Counted from the first letter of the stretch, positions 1 to 5,072 are shown. The stretch is DNA of 5,072 nt from Thermoanaerobaculia bacterium (GCA_025937035.1 JAICSG010000365.1:1-5072), one strand, 5' to 3'. Notes: generated from the sequence alone by a model not told the origin. Made by a program: numbers and translations.

Positions 1-1146
1 CGAGGGCCCGGGCGCCGCCACCTGGCCGGGGACAAGGTCGGTGGCGTTGCTGAGGAAGGCGATCCAGCAGCCGTCCGCGCTGATCCCGAGGCCGGCCCCA
101 AGACCGGCGGGGGAATCGGCATTCGCCGCCGTGGTGGCCGATCCCGCCGTGTGGCTCACCAGGGCGATCGTCCCGGCCGCGCGATCGAAGAGGAACACGT
201 CGGTGGCGGCGTTGGTGTCGACCTGGCCCGGAGCCACGTGGGCGTCGTCGCTGAAGAAGGCGACCGTGCCGCCGTCGGCGCTGATCGCGGGCTGCATCCC
301 CGGGGCGATCCGCCGCGGGGTCCCGGAGAGGCTGTCGTAGAGGAAGACGCCCCCGGCGGCCCCGTCCAGGTCCGTGGCCGCGCTGTCGAAGGCGATCCAA
401 CGGCCGTCCGCGCTGATCGCGGGGTCCATGGACCCACCGTTCCCGGCCTTGGCGGCCGGGCCGGCGTGGCTGATCAGGGCGAGGCTCCCGGCCGCGCGAT
501 CGTAGAGGAAGACGTCGAGCGAGCCGTTGTCGTCCTGCTGGCCGGGCACGAGGTCGGGGGCGTCGCTGGCGAAGACGAGGAACCGGCCGTCGCCGCTGAT
601 CGCCACGCCCTGAACGCCCTGGCCGCCGTTCGTTTCGAGATAGGCCGAGGGGCCGATCAGCGCCGTGGTCCCCGCCACGCGGTCGAAGAGGAAGAGGCGG
701 GCCAAGGAAGAGCCGGCCGGCAGACCCGGCACGAGGTCGGTCGACTCGCTGACGAAGGCGACCCAGCGGCCGTCCGCGCTGAGCACGGCGCCGTCCGCCC
801 CGCGAGAGGACGTGGCGGTGGGCGACGCCGTGGAATGGCTCACCAGGACCGTGGCGCCGGTGACCTGATCGTGAAGGAAGACATCGCTCCCCGTCTTCTC
901 CGCCGGCCCGGTCTGGCCCGCCACCAAGTTGTTGGCCGAGCTGAGGAACGCCACCCAGCGGCCGTCGGAGCTGATCGAGGGAGGAGCGGGATAGACGGTC
1001 TGGGCCTGCGCGCCGGACGCGGTCTCGGAGAGCTGCCCCGGGGCGGCCCTGGAGACCAGCTCGATGGGACCGGCCGCGAAGCCGGGGGCGCTTCCACAGA
1101 GCAGAGCGAGCGCCCAGCCGCGGAGAAGGGCTTGGGAGAATGCCAT
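1..1146 (-). CDS. Secreted TolB-like beta-propeller repeat protein (N-terminal part, truncated by the window edge)
   Basis: The frame is open from an ATG at 1146 through position 1, giving 382 residues with no stop, so the C-terminus lies outside the window. Residues 1 to about 24 look like a Sec signal peptide: a short N-region with an Arg, a hydrophobic stretch (WALALLCGSA) and a small-residue site near GFA-AG. Cys17 is not in a good lipobox, so a lipoprotein is unlikely. The rest is made of degenerate repeats, each with an 'S-x-D-G-(R)-(W)-(V/I)-A-F' strand (starting near residues 58, 122, 183, 244, 288 and 355), usually followed by 'DLVPGQ', 'DVFLYDR.AG' and 'ALVSH'. This is the pattern of TolB/WD40-like (PD40) propeller blades in periplasmic or secreted proteins. 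Blade spacing is 61-67 residues except for one 44-residue interval. No catalytic residues or partners can be assigned. No Shine-Dalgarno precedes the ATG. Coding sense is firm from repeat periodicity; the biological role is unknown. Confidence 0.9.
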   Translation of the reverse strand, partial: MAFSQALLRGWALALLCGSAPGFAAGPIELVSRAAPGQLSETASGAQAQTVYPAPPSISSDGRWVAFLSSANNLVAGQTGPAEKTGSDVFLHDQVTGATVLVSHSTASPTATSSRGADGAVLSADGRWVAFVSESTDLVPGLPAGSSLARLFLFDRVAGTTALIGPSAYLETNGGQGVQGVAISGDGRFLVFASDAPDLVPGQQDDNGSLDVFLYDRAAGSLALISHAGPAAKAGNGGSMDPAISADGRWIAFDSAATDLDGAAGGVFLYDSLSGTPRRIAPGMQPAISADGGTVAFFSDDAHVAPGQVDTNAATDVFLFDRAAGTIALVSHTAGSATTAANADSPAGLGAGLGISADGCWIAFLSNATDLVPGQVAAPGPS

Positions 1147-1154
1147 GGAGAAAG

Positions 1155-1160
1155 ATGGTA
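1155..1160 (-). promoter_or_regulatory. Possible -10 hexamer of the propeller-protein gene
   Basis: Read on the minus strand the hexamer is TACCAT (four of six match TATAAT), ending 8 bp before the ATG. No convincing -35 is seen and there is no Shine-Dalgarno in between, so transcription from here would give an almost leaderless mRNA. The match is weak; it gains a little weight only because two other genes in the window show the same arrangement. Confidence 0.2.
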
Positions 1161-1186
1161 GCAGCTCCGAAAGCCCGTATTCACCG

Positions 1187-1389
1187 CCCGCCCGCAGGGC
1201 GGAATTTGCCCAGCCTGGGGTGTCAACCCCAGGTAGGGGCCCGAAAGATCCCCAAGCCCCGAAGGGCCGGCAGGTCTTTGCCGATCGAGCTCCGGCTGAG
1301 GTGTCGGCCCTGCGGGGCTCCGGAAACACGGCGGCCTGCCCACCTGGGGTTGACACCCCAGGCTGAATAAATTCCGCCCTGCGGGCGGG
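1187..1389. repeat. 203-bp composite palindromic element in the divergent intergenic region
   Basis: The outer arms 1187-1234 and 1342-1389 are 48-bp inverted copies differing at only three adjacent bases (gcc versus att after ggaattt), about 45/48 identity. Each arm itself holds two hairpins: ccgccc-gca-gggcgg (1188-1202, mirrored at 1374-1388) and cctggggt-gtca-accccagg (1214-1233, mirrored at 1343-1362). Inside lies a second inverted pair, 1255-1269 and 1305-1319, 15 bp with one mismatch, each again a small hairpin built on gcccc/gggc. The element is thus symmetric at three nested levels and could fold as one long stem, a row of hairpins or a cruciform. It contains no credible gene and no obvious target-site duplication. 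It resembles REP/BIME-like or MITE-like dispersed elements; whether other copies exist cannot be told from one window. It fills most of the gap between two divergently transcribed genes. Confidence 0.85.
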
Positions 1390-1420
1390 AGCCACCCTTG
1401 CACCCAACCCCGCGACAGCA

Positions 1421-1426
1421 TAGAAC
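1421..1426 (+). promoter_or_regulatory. Possible -10 hexamer of the DinB-family gene
   Basis: TAGAAC matches TATAAT at four of six positions and ends 6 bp before the ATG at 1433. There is no Shine-Dalgarno in the preceding 20 bp. A -35 box is not evident, and its expected place lies just outside or within the edge of the palindromic element. Weak on its own. Confidence 0.2.
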
Positions 1427-1432
1427 CTCCCC

Positions 1433-1936
1433 ATGCACGACCTGACCGCCTACCTCCACCTCACCATCCCCCGGGACCTCCGGACCTTCCAGCAGGAGAT
1501 CGAGCTCTTCCCCAGCGACGACGCCGTCTGGCAAACCTTGCCCGGGGTGACCAATCCGGCGGGGACGCTCGCGCTTCATGTCTGCGGAAACCTGCGGCAC
1601 TACCTCGGAGCGGTGCTCGGAGGCTCGGGCTACGTCCGGGATCGCGAGGCCGAGTTTCGCCTGCGCGGCATCCCCCGGCACGAGCTCGTCGAGAATCTGC
1701 GCGGCACCGAGGAGGTGGTCGCCCGCGTCCTCCAGTCCCTGACCCCCGAAAGCCTTCTGAAGCCCTATCCCGAGCCCATGTACGGAGAAGCTCTGCGGAC
1801 CGACTGGTTCCTTCTCCACCTCGGGACGCACCTCGCCTTTCACCTCGGGCAGGCGGGCTATCTCCGCCGGATGGTCACGGGAGACGGCACGTCGACGAAT
1901 CCGATCCGCCCGCAAGTGCTCGCCATGGACCGCTGA
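1433..1936 (+). CDS. DinB-family protein (putative metal-dependent enzyme)
   Basis: The protein has 167 residues, a normal length for the DinB/YfiT-like superfamily of four-helix-bundle proteins. Several members bind a divalent metal through three histidines and some act as thiol S-transferases. The candidate ligands are visible: His49 in the 'NPAGTLALHVCGNLRHY' helix (residues 41-57) and His133 and His137 in the 'HLGTHLAFHLGQ' helix (129-140), the usual H...HxxxH arrangement. The segment 'NPAGTLALH..GNLRHYLGAVLGG' is very typical of the family. No signal peptide or membrane segment is seen, so it is probably cytoplasmic. The ATG is followed at once by family-like sequence (MHDLTAYLH), supporting this start, yet there is no Shine-Dalgarno. 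The substrate is unknown, and the 'DinB' name reflects damage-inducible homologues rather than a demonstrated repair role. It is followed after 124 bp by the co-directional SDR gene. Confidence 0.9.
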   Translation: MHDLTAYLHLTIPRDLRTFQQEIELFPSDDAVWQTLPGVTNPAGTLALHVCGNLRHYLGAVLGGSGYVRDREAEFRLRGIPRHELVENLRGTEEVVARVLQSLTPESLLKPYPEPMYGEALRTDWFLLHLGTHLAFHLGQAGYLRRMVTGDGTSTNPIRPQVLAMDR

Positions 1937-2048
1937 ACGGAAATCCGTCCCCGCCGGTACGGACGTTGCAATCCTTGATGGATGAAGAAATCTGGGATGG
2001 AGGGGCACCCAGGAAGGTCCGGCGCGCCCTTTCCGTCGGCGAATCACC

Positions 2049-2055
2049 AAGGAGG
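2049..2055 (+). promoter_or_regulatory. Strong Shine-Dalgarno of the SDR gene
   Basis: AAGGAGG lies 5 bp before the ATG at 2061, a near-perfect anti-16S match. It decides the start of the SDR gene and contrasts with the lack of any such site before three other genes in the window. Confidence 0.85.
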
Positions 2056-2060
2056 CACTC

Positions 2061-3020
2061 ATGGCTGTCGATCTCAAACCCCTGGACCAGCAAGTCATCG
2101 TGATCACCGGAGCGTCGAGCGGCATCGGCCTCGCCACGGCCCTGGCCGCCGCCGAGAAGGGGGCCAGGCTCGTCCTCGCCGCCCGCGCGGGGCAGGTGCT
2201 CGACGAGATCTGCCAGCGCATCAAGGCCGACGGCGGTCAGGCGATCTACGTGGTCGCCGACGTGGGCAAGCGCGAGCAGGTCGAGCACATCGCTGAGGTC
2301 GCCATCCAGAAATTCGGCCGCATCGACACCTGGGTCAACGACGCCGGGGTGTCGATCTACGGCCGGCTCGACGAGGTCAGCGACGAGGACAACCGCCGGC
2401 TGTTCGACACCAACTTCTGGGGCGTGGTCTACGGCTCGCTGGCCGCCCTCCCCTACCTCAAGCAGCAGGGGGGCGCGCTGATCAACGTCGGCAGCGAGGT
2501 CTCGGACGCGGTGGTGCCGCTCCAGGGGATGTACTCGGCATCGAAGCACGCGGTCAAGGGGTTCACGGACGCCCTGCGGGTGGAGATCGAGGACATCGAC
2601 AAGGCGCCGGTCGTGATCACCCTGATCCAGCCGACGGCGGTCAACACTCCCTATCCGCAGCACGCCCGGAACTACATGGACCAGGAGCCCAAGCTCCCCA
2701 CGCCGCAGATCGATCCGGAGAAGGTGGCCGAGGCGATCCTCAGCGCGGCGGTCAAGCCCCAGCGCGACGTCAAGGTGGGGAGCACGGCCCATCTCAACAC
2801 GCTGACCGCCAAGCTCGCGCCGTCGCTCGGCGACAAGATGTCCGCCATGCAGGCCGACCGCCAGCAGTTCGAGCGGCCGCCGCTCAATCCGGAGGGCGCG
2901 CTCTACGAGGCCGGCGGCACCGGGCACACCCACGGCGCCGGCGGCAAGAAGGACCAGCCCAACGAGGCACGGCTGAGGGAGGAGTCGAGGGGACCGGCGG
3001 GGGCTCGCACGCCGCGGTGA
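2061..3020 (+). CDS. Classical short-chain dehydrogenase/reductase (SDR family oxidoreductase)
   Basis: The protein has 319 residues with an N-terminal Rossmann fold. Visible motifs: the nucleotide-binding TGASSGIG (residues 16-23); Arg42 after strand beta-2 (LAAR), which favours NADP(H); Asp67 in ADV; NDAG (93-96), a variant of the usual NNAG; Asn118; and the catalytic Ser145, Tyr158 and Lys162 (YSASK), so the Asn-Ser-Tyr-Lys tetrad is complete. It should be a soluble NAD(P)-dependent alcohol/ketone oxidoreductase; the substrate cannot be read from the sequence. The stretch after the catalytic core (PTAVNTPYPQHARNY, then a helical segment to about residue 270) matches the extended SDRs of about 320-340 residues common in soil bacteria. 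The last 35 or so residues are Gly/His/charge-rich (GGTGHTHGAGGKK) and probably disordered. The start is fixed by the AAGGAGG site. It is co-directional with the DinB gene, but the 124-bp gap leaves cotranscription open. Confidence 0.95.
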   Translation: MAVDLKPLDQQVIVITGASSGIGLATALAAAEKGARLVLAARAGQVLDEICQRIKADGGQAIYVVADVGKREQVEHIAEVAIQKFGRIDTWVNDAGVSIYGRLDEVSDEDNRRLFDTNFWGVVYGSLAALPYLKQQGGALINVGSEVSDAVVPLQGMYSASKHAVKGFTDALRVEIEDIDKAPVVITLIQPTAVNTPYPQHARNYMDQEPKLPTPQIDPEKVAEAILSAAVKPQRDVKVGSTAHLNTLTAKLAPSLGDKMSAMQADRQQFERPPLNPEGALYEAGGTGHTHGAGGKKDQPNEARLREESRGPAGARTPR

Positions 3021-3048
3021 GCGCCGTCGATTGACAAGGTTTTTGCAG

Positions 3049-3070
3049 GGGCGGCCCCGCGTGGCCGCCC
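3049..3070. terminator. GC-rich hairpin between convergent genes, probable bidirectional terminator
   Basis: gggcggcc (3049-3056) and ggccgccc (3063-3070) form a perfect 8-bp stem with a 6-base loop. It lies 28 bp after the SDR stop and beyond the end of the convergent membrane-protein gene. Flanking T/A runs (gtttttg on the left, caaaac on the right) can extend the stem imperfectly and give T-rich stretches on both strands. The downstream T tract (ttacaaaactttatttt) is interrupted, so this is a plausible rather than canonical Rho-independent terminator. Confidence 0.6.
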
Positions 3071-3181
3071 TTACAAAACTTTATTTTCGGCCGGGTTTTC
3101 CTGCCGCGCCTTCACACACGAACGTGTCGCGTTCGACCACTCGTACTGATCACCATAGCCCCTGGCGCCGAAGAACGGCCT

Positions 3182-3565
3182 TCATCCGGCTCTCTGGCGC
3201 CGGGGAGTCAGGACCGCCAACGCCACGGCGATGAGGAACAGCACCGGCACGTCACCCCAGAGGTGGCCGCGATGCTGGGGTTGGGCCAGCGCCTGGACAG
3301 CCATGATTCCGCCGTGCACCACGCTCGAGCAGACCGTGAACCAGATCAGGCTGAGGCTCTCGAGCGGATTCCGGACCGCCAGGATCAGGAAGACGCCCAA
3401 AGTCGCGTAGATTCCGACGATCATCAGGGGGTAGTCGGAATAGCCCGTGTGCCACGTCCAGCCGGAAGGCCAGAAGATCATGAGCGGATAGACGCCCAAG
3501 ATGGAGAGGATGCCAACGACGACCAGCACGACCTTCAGAGCCTGGAGACGAGTCGCATCGCTCAT
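3182..3565 (-). CDS. Small four-helix integral membrane protein, DUF6632-like
   Basis: The protein has 127 residues and is strongly hydrophobic, with four likely transmembrane helices near residues 9-31, 43-63, 70-91 and 104-119. The N-terminus is short (MSDATRLQALK) and the C-terminus is basic (TPRRQRAG), which by the positive-inside rule places it in the cytoplasm. Conserved-looking polar features are 'WPSGWTWHTG' (residues 32-41) in the loop between helices 1 and 2, 'RNPLE' after helix 2, His84 in 'SVVHGGIMAVQAL' and 'HLWGDVP' before helix 4. From memory this pattern matches a domain of unknown function annotated DUF6632; I am fairly but not fully sure of the number. Function is unknown. 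The start is set by a good Shine-Dalgarno (minus-strand AAGGAG) 6 bp upstream. The gene converges on the SDR gene and diverges from the Lhr gene. Confidence 0.85.
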   Translation of the reverse strand: MSDATRLQALKVVLVVVGILSILGVYPLMIFWPSGWTWHTGYSDYPLMIVGIYATLGVFLILAVRNPLESLSLIWFTVCSSVVHGGIMAVQALAQPQHRGHLWGDVPVLFLIAVALAVLTPRRQRAG

Positions 3566-3571
3566 GGTTCT

Positions 3572-3577
3572 CTCCTT
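3572..3577 (-). promoter_or_regulatory. Shine-Dalgarno of the DUF6632-like gene, inside a TAAGG repeat
   Basis: On the minus strand AAGGAG lies 6 bp before the ATG at 3565. It is the last of three closely spaced 'TAAGG' units (minus strand TTAAGGTAAGGATAAGGAG, + strand about 3572-3590), so several overlapping weak ribosome-binding registers precede the best one. Confidence 0.75.
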
Positions 3578-3593
3578 ATCCTTACCTTAACCA

Positions 3594-3785
3594 TCAACGC
3601 TCCGGCAGATCCATGTCCCTCACCAGCACGGCGCCGTCGGACACTTTCGCCGTGCTCCCTTGGGACGCCACCGCAGAAACGAAGAGCGAGCGGACGATCT
3701 CAGAGTCTGAGAAGCGGGCGGGAGAGAAGGAGCGGGCCGGGTCGAGGAACAACTTTATGCAGGGCAGCATAATGCTGGTCCGCAT
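3594..3785 (-). CDS. Doubtful small ORF or gene remnant upstream of the DUF6632-like gene
   Basis: An open frame of 63 codons ends 28 bp before the start of the DUF6632-like gene on the same strand. In favour of coding: 52 of 63 third positions are G or C, and the middle and end (for example 'FSDSEIVRSLFVSAVASQG') read like a real protein segment. Against: there is no Shine-Dalgarno before the ATG, an in-frame stop lies a few codons upstream, the first dozen codons are less GC-rich than the rest, and a plus-strand frame (3613-3837) is also open with similar third-position GC. I do not recognise a family. It could be a real leader-type small protein, the degraded end of a lost gene, or a chance ORF. 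Confidence 0.25.
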   Translation of the reverse strand: MRTSIMLPCIKLFLDPARSFSPARFSDSEIVRSLFVSAVASQGSTAKVSDGAVLVRDMDLPER

Positions 3786-3788
3786 AAT
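3765..3788. promoter_or_regulatory. Small palindrome plus direct repeat, possible operator
   Basis: cagcat-a-atgctg (3765-3777) is a perfect 6-bp palindrome around one base, and GCATAAT occurs twice, at 3767-3773 and 3782-3788, starting 15 bp apart. The patch is AT-richer than its surroundings and lies in the divergent region between the membrane-protein and Lhr genes. A regulator-binding site is possible; nothing identifies the regulator, and it overlaps the start of the doubtful small ORF. Confidence 0.3.
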
Positions 3789-3821
3789 TCTACTTTGTCA
3801 GATTGTCGGCCGGAGTCTGCC

Positions 3822-3834
3822 GCCCCTTCGGGGC
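3822..3834. repeat. Short hairpin gcccc-ttc-ggggc beside the second palindromic element
   Basis: A perfect 5-bp stem with a three-base loop, one base before the larger inverted repeat begins. The same module, slightly changed, appears inside the first element near 1256-1267. It lacks a T tract, so it is not a good terminator. Confidence 0.5.
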
Positions 3835-3835
3835 T

Positions 3836-3981
3836 GACCCTCACTCCCCAACCCTCTTCTCCCAGCCTCCCCCCCTTCCCGACGGGAGAGAGGGGCTCAA
3901 ACCCCGTCTCCAACGTCTTTCTCCCTCTTCTCCCGTCGGGAAGGGGGAGGCTGGGAGAAGAGGGCCGGGGTGATGAGGGCC
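3836..3981. repeat. 146-bp inverted-repeat element with pyrimidine/purine-biased arms
   Basis: The left arm (3836-3895) and right arm (3923-3981) are imperfect inverted copies of about 59 bp around a 27-bp spacer. The core ccctcttctcccagcctccccc is identical in both, followed by a C-run of 7 on the left versus 5 on the right, then ttcccgacgggaga, itself a small hairpin (tccc-gac-ggga). Outer ends are more diverged (gaccctcactcccc versus ggccctcatcacccc). One strand of each arm is strongly C/T-rich and the other G/A-rich. No gene lies within it; the open frames crossing it are low-complexity and implausible. It looks like a dispersed palindromic repeat of a family different from the one at 1187-1389. 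Copy number in the genome cannot be judged here. Confidence 0.85.
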
Positions 3982-4105
3982 AACCTGCCGAGCACGCCAA
4001 TCGGACAACGCGGAGATAATGACCGCCTTCCAACGCTATGCCGGGCAGGAATCCCCCGCCCCGATTTCCTGTTACCATCCTGGGGATCTTCCGCCCTTTT
4101 TGCGC

Positions 4106-4111
4106 CATAAT
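4106..4111 (+). promoter_or_regulatory. Candidate -10 hexamer of lhr
   Basis: CATAAT matches TATAAT at five of six positions and ends 6 bp before the ATG at 4118, so initiation 7 bp downstream would fall on or next to the A of the start codon. There is no Shine-Dalgarno in this interval. No good -35 box is seen 16-18 bp upstream, which keeps confidence low. Confidence 0.35.
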
Positions 4112-4117
4112 CACACC

Positions 4118-5072
4118 ATGCCACTCGCCAGCTTCCACCCCGCCGTCGCCTCCTGGTTCGAGAAGCGCTTCGGCTCGCCGACCGAGCCGCAGGCGCGCGC
4201 CTGGCCGGAGATCCAGGCCGGCCGCCACACCCTGATCGCCGCCCCCACCGGCTCGGGGAAAACGCTCGCCGCCTTCCTGGCCGCCATCGACGATCTCGTC
4301 CGCCGGGCGCTCCTGGGGGACGGGCTGCCGGACGAGACGGCGGTGGTCTATGTCTCGCCGCTCAAGGCGCTGTCGAACGACGTCGAGAAGAACCTGGAGG
4401 AGCCCCTGGCGGGGATCCGCCGCGAGCTGGTGGCGATGGGCCTGCCGGACGTCGAGATCCGCACCCAGGTACGCACCGGGGACACCCCGGCCTCCGTCCG
4501 GACCGCGATGGTCAAACGCCCGCCGCACATCCTGGTCACCACGCCGGAGTCGCTCTTCATCCTCCTCACCAGCGAGGGGGGGCGCGGCATGCTCAAGAAC
4601 GTCCGCACCGTGATCGTGGACGAGATCCACGCCGTCGCGGATGACAAACGAGGCTCTCACCTCTCCCTCTCCCTGGAGCGCCTGGAAGCATTGACGGGCG
4701 GCCTCGTCCGCGTCGGCCTCTCCGCCACCCAGAACCCCATCGAAGAAGTCGCCCGCTTCCTCGTCGGCGCCGGCAACGTGGCCCCGGACGGCACCCCGCG
4801 CTGCGTGATCGTGGACGCCGGCCACGGCCGCCGTCTGGACCTCCGCGTCGAGGTGCCACCCTCTTCGCCGCTCGAGGCCGTGATGCCGATGGAGGTCTGG
4901 GCGGAGATCTACGACCGGCTCTCCGCCCTCATCGCCGAGCACCGGACCACCCTGATCTTCACCAACACCCGGCGGATGGCCGAACGGGTCACCCGCCATC
5001 TGGCGGACCGCATCGGGCCCGAGCGGGTGGCATCCCACCACGGCAGCCTCTCGAAGGAGCATCGGCTGGAGA
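4118..5072 (+). CDS. lhr: Lhr-type superfamily 2 ATP-dependent helicase (N-terminal part, truncated by the window edge)
   Basis: The frame is open from the ATG at 4118 to the right edge: 318 complete codons plus one base. Known Lhr proteins run from roughly 850-900 residues (core only) to about 1,500, so most of the gene is missing. It is an ATP-driven 3'-5' DNA/RNA-DNA helicase family linked to DNA repair. Motifs in order: '[14 protein letters not shown]' and 'PTEPQ' (Q-motif Gln25); Walker A APTGSGKT (42-49); 'SPLKALSND' motif Ia (80-88); RTGDT (119-123); TTPESL motif Ib (141-146); DEIH motif II (168-171); LSAT motif III (201-204); IFTNTR motif IV (280-285); and HHGSLSKE (307-314). The PLKAL, TTPESL and HHGSLS signatures separate Lhr from other DEAD/DEAH helicases. 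All key residues up to the edge are present. An in-frame TTG lies 18 bp upstream, but the ATG gives a normal family N-terminus. It lacks a Shine-Dalgarno. Whether it has the long C-terminal Lhr extension cannot be seen. Confidence 0.96.
   Translation, partial: MPLASFHPAVASWFEKRFGSPTEPQARAWPEIQAGRHTLIAAPTGSGKTLAAFLAAIDDLVRRALLGDGLPDETAVVYVSPLKALSNDVEKNLEEPLAGIRRELVAMGLPDVEIRTQVRTGDTPASVRTAMVKRPPHILVTTPESLFILLTSEGGRGMLKNVRTVIVDEIHAVADDKRGSHLSLSLERLEALTGGLVRVGLSATQNPIEEVARFLVGAGNVAPDGTPRCVIVDAGHGRRLDLRVEVPPSSPLEAVMPMEVWAEIYDRLSALIAEHRTTLIFTNTRRMAERVTRHLADRIGPERVASHHGSLSKEHRLE

Larger units (their letters stand above)
3566..4117. other. Divergent intergenic region of about 550 bp
   Basis: Between the starts of the DUF6632-like and Lhr genes there is no confidently coding sequence. 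From left to right it holds the TAAGG-repeat ribosome-binding site, the doubtful small ORF, the cagcat palindrome with GCATAAT repeats, a short hairpin, the 146-bp inverted-repeat element and, at 3982-4117, the immediate upstream region of lhr. That last part carries an imperfect inverted repeat, caggaatc (4046-4053) and gatttcctg (4063-4071), around a C-rich loop. Confidence 0.7.

Noticed and set aside
151..1161. Long plus-strand open frame (336 codons)
   Set aside because: It is antisense to the propeller gene; its translation is Gly/Arg/Glu-rich without fold-like pattern, while the minus strand shows clear repeat periodicity and a signal peptide.
1187..1389. CRISPR array or insertion sequence
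   Set aside because: The repeats are inverted and nested rather than regularly spaced direct repeats, and no transposase frame is present.
1937..1948. acggaaatccgt as a terminator of the DinB gene
   Set aside because: The stem is only 5 bp with a 2-base loop and no T tract follows; it could not fold stably as drawn.
1223..2224. Minus-strand open frame of 333 codons across DinB and the palindromic element
   Set aside because: It overlaps the well-supported DinB gene antisense and runs through the palindrome and into the SDR gene; no family resemblance.
1875..2933. Minus-strand open frame of 352 codons
   Set aside because: Shadow of the SDR gene; the composition (LD, VD, RR runs) is typical of antisense high-GC frames.
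1433..3020. DinB-SDR operon as a functional unit
   Set aside because: The 124-bp gap, the different translation signals and the lack of a known biochemical link do not support more than co-orientation.
3119..3135. cgaacg-tgtcg-cgttcg hairpin as a functional element
   Set aside because: A 6-bp stem in high-GC DNA is easily found by chance, and it has no start, stop or promoter relation that would support a role.
3755..5062. Minus-strand open frame of 435 codons
   Set aside because: Shadow of the Lhr helicase gene, extending through the low-complexity inverted repeat; the plus strand has complete helicase motifs.

Overview
The window is a high-GC bacterial chromosome segment carrying five well-supported protein genes, two of them cut by the window edges. 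I see no tRNA, rRNA, CRISPR array, transposase or phage gene. The taxon cannot be fixed from this sequence. High GC, a secreted repeat protein of the TolB-propeller type, a DUF6632-like membrane protein and dispersed palindromic repeats would fit Acidobacteriota, Planctomycetota or related soil or sediment lineages; this is an impression, not a classification.

Layout: (1) Positions 1-1146, minus strand: N-terminal 382 residues of an exported protein with six 'SxDG' beta-propeller-like repeats; it runs off the left edge. (2) 1147-1432: divergent intergenic region almost filled by a 203-bp composite palindromic element (1187-1389). (3) 1433-1936, plus: DinB-family protein. (4) 2061-3020, plus: classical short-chain dehydrogenase/reductase behind a strong Shine-Dalgarno. 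(5) 3021-3181: convergent gap with a simple GC-rich hairpin, probably a shared terminator. (6) 3182-3565, minus: four-helix membrane protein resembling DUF6632. (7) 3566-4117: long divergent region with a doubtful small minus-strand ORF, a small palindrome with a direct repeat, a second unrelated palindromic element (3836-3981) and the upstream region of the last gene. (8) 4118-5072, plus: N-terminal 318 residues of an Lhr-type superfamily 2 helicase, running off the right edge.

The genes do not form an evident pathway or a single operon. DinB and SDR are co-directional but 124 bp apart, and only the SDR has a clear Shine-Dalgarno. The most notable structure is non-coding: two different long inverted-repeat elements, each sitting in a divergent (promoter-bearing) gap, while the convergent gap holds only a simple hairpin. 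A second pattern is that the three genes without a Shine-Dalgarno each have a weak -10-like hexamer 6-8 bp before the ATG, which hints at leaderless transcripts. I found no convincing new multi-gene system here.
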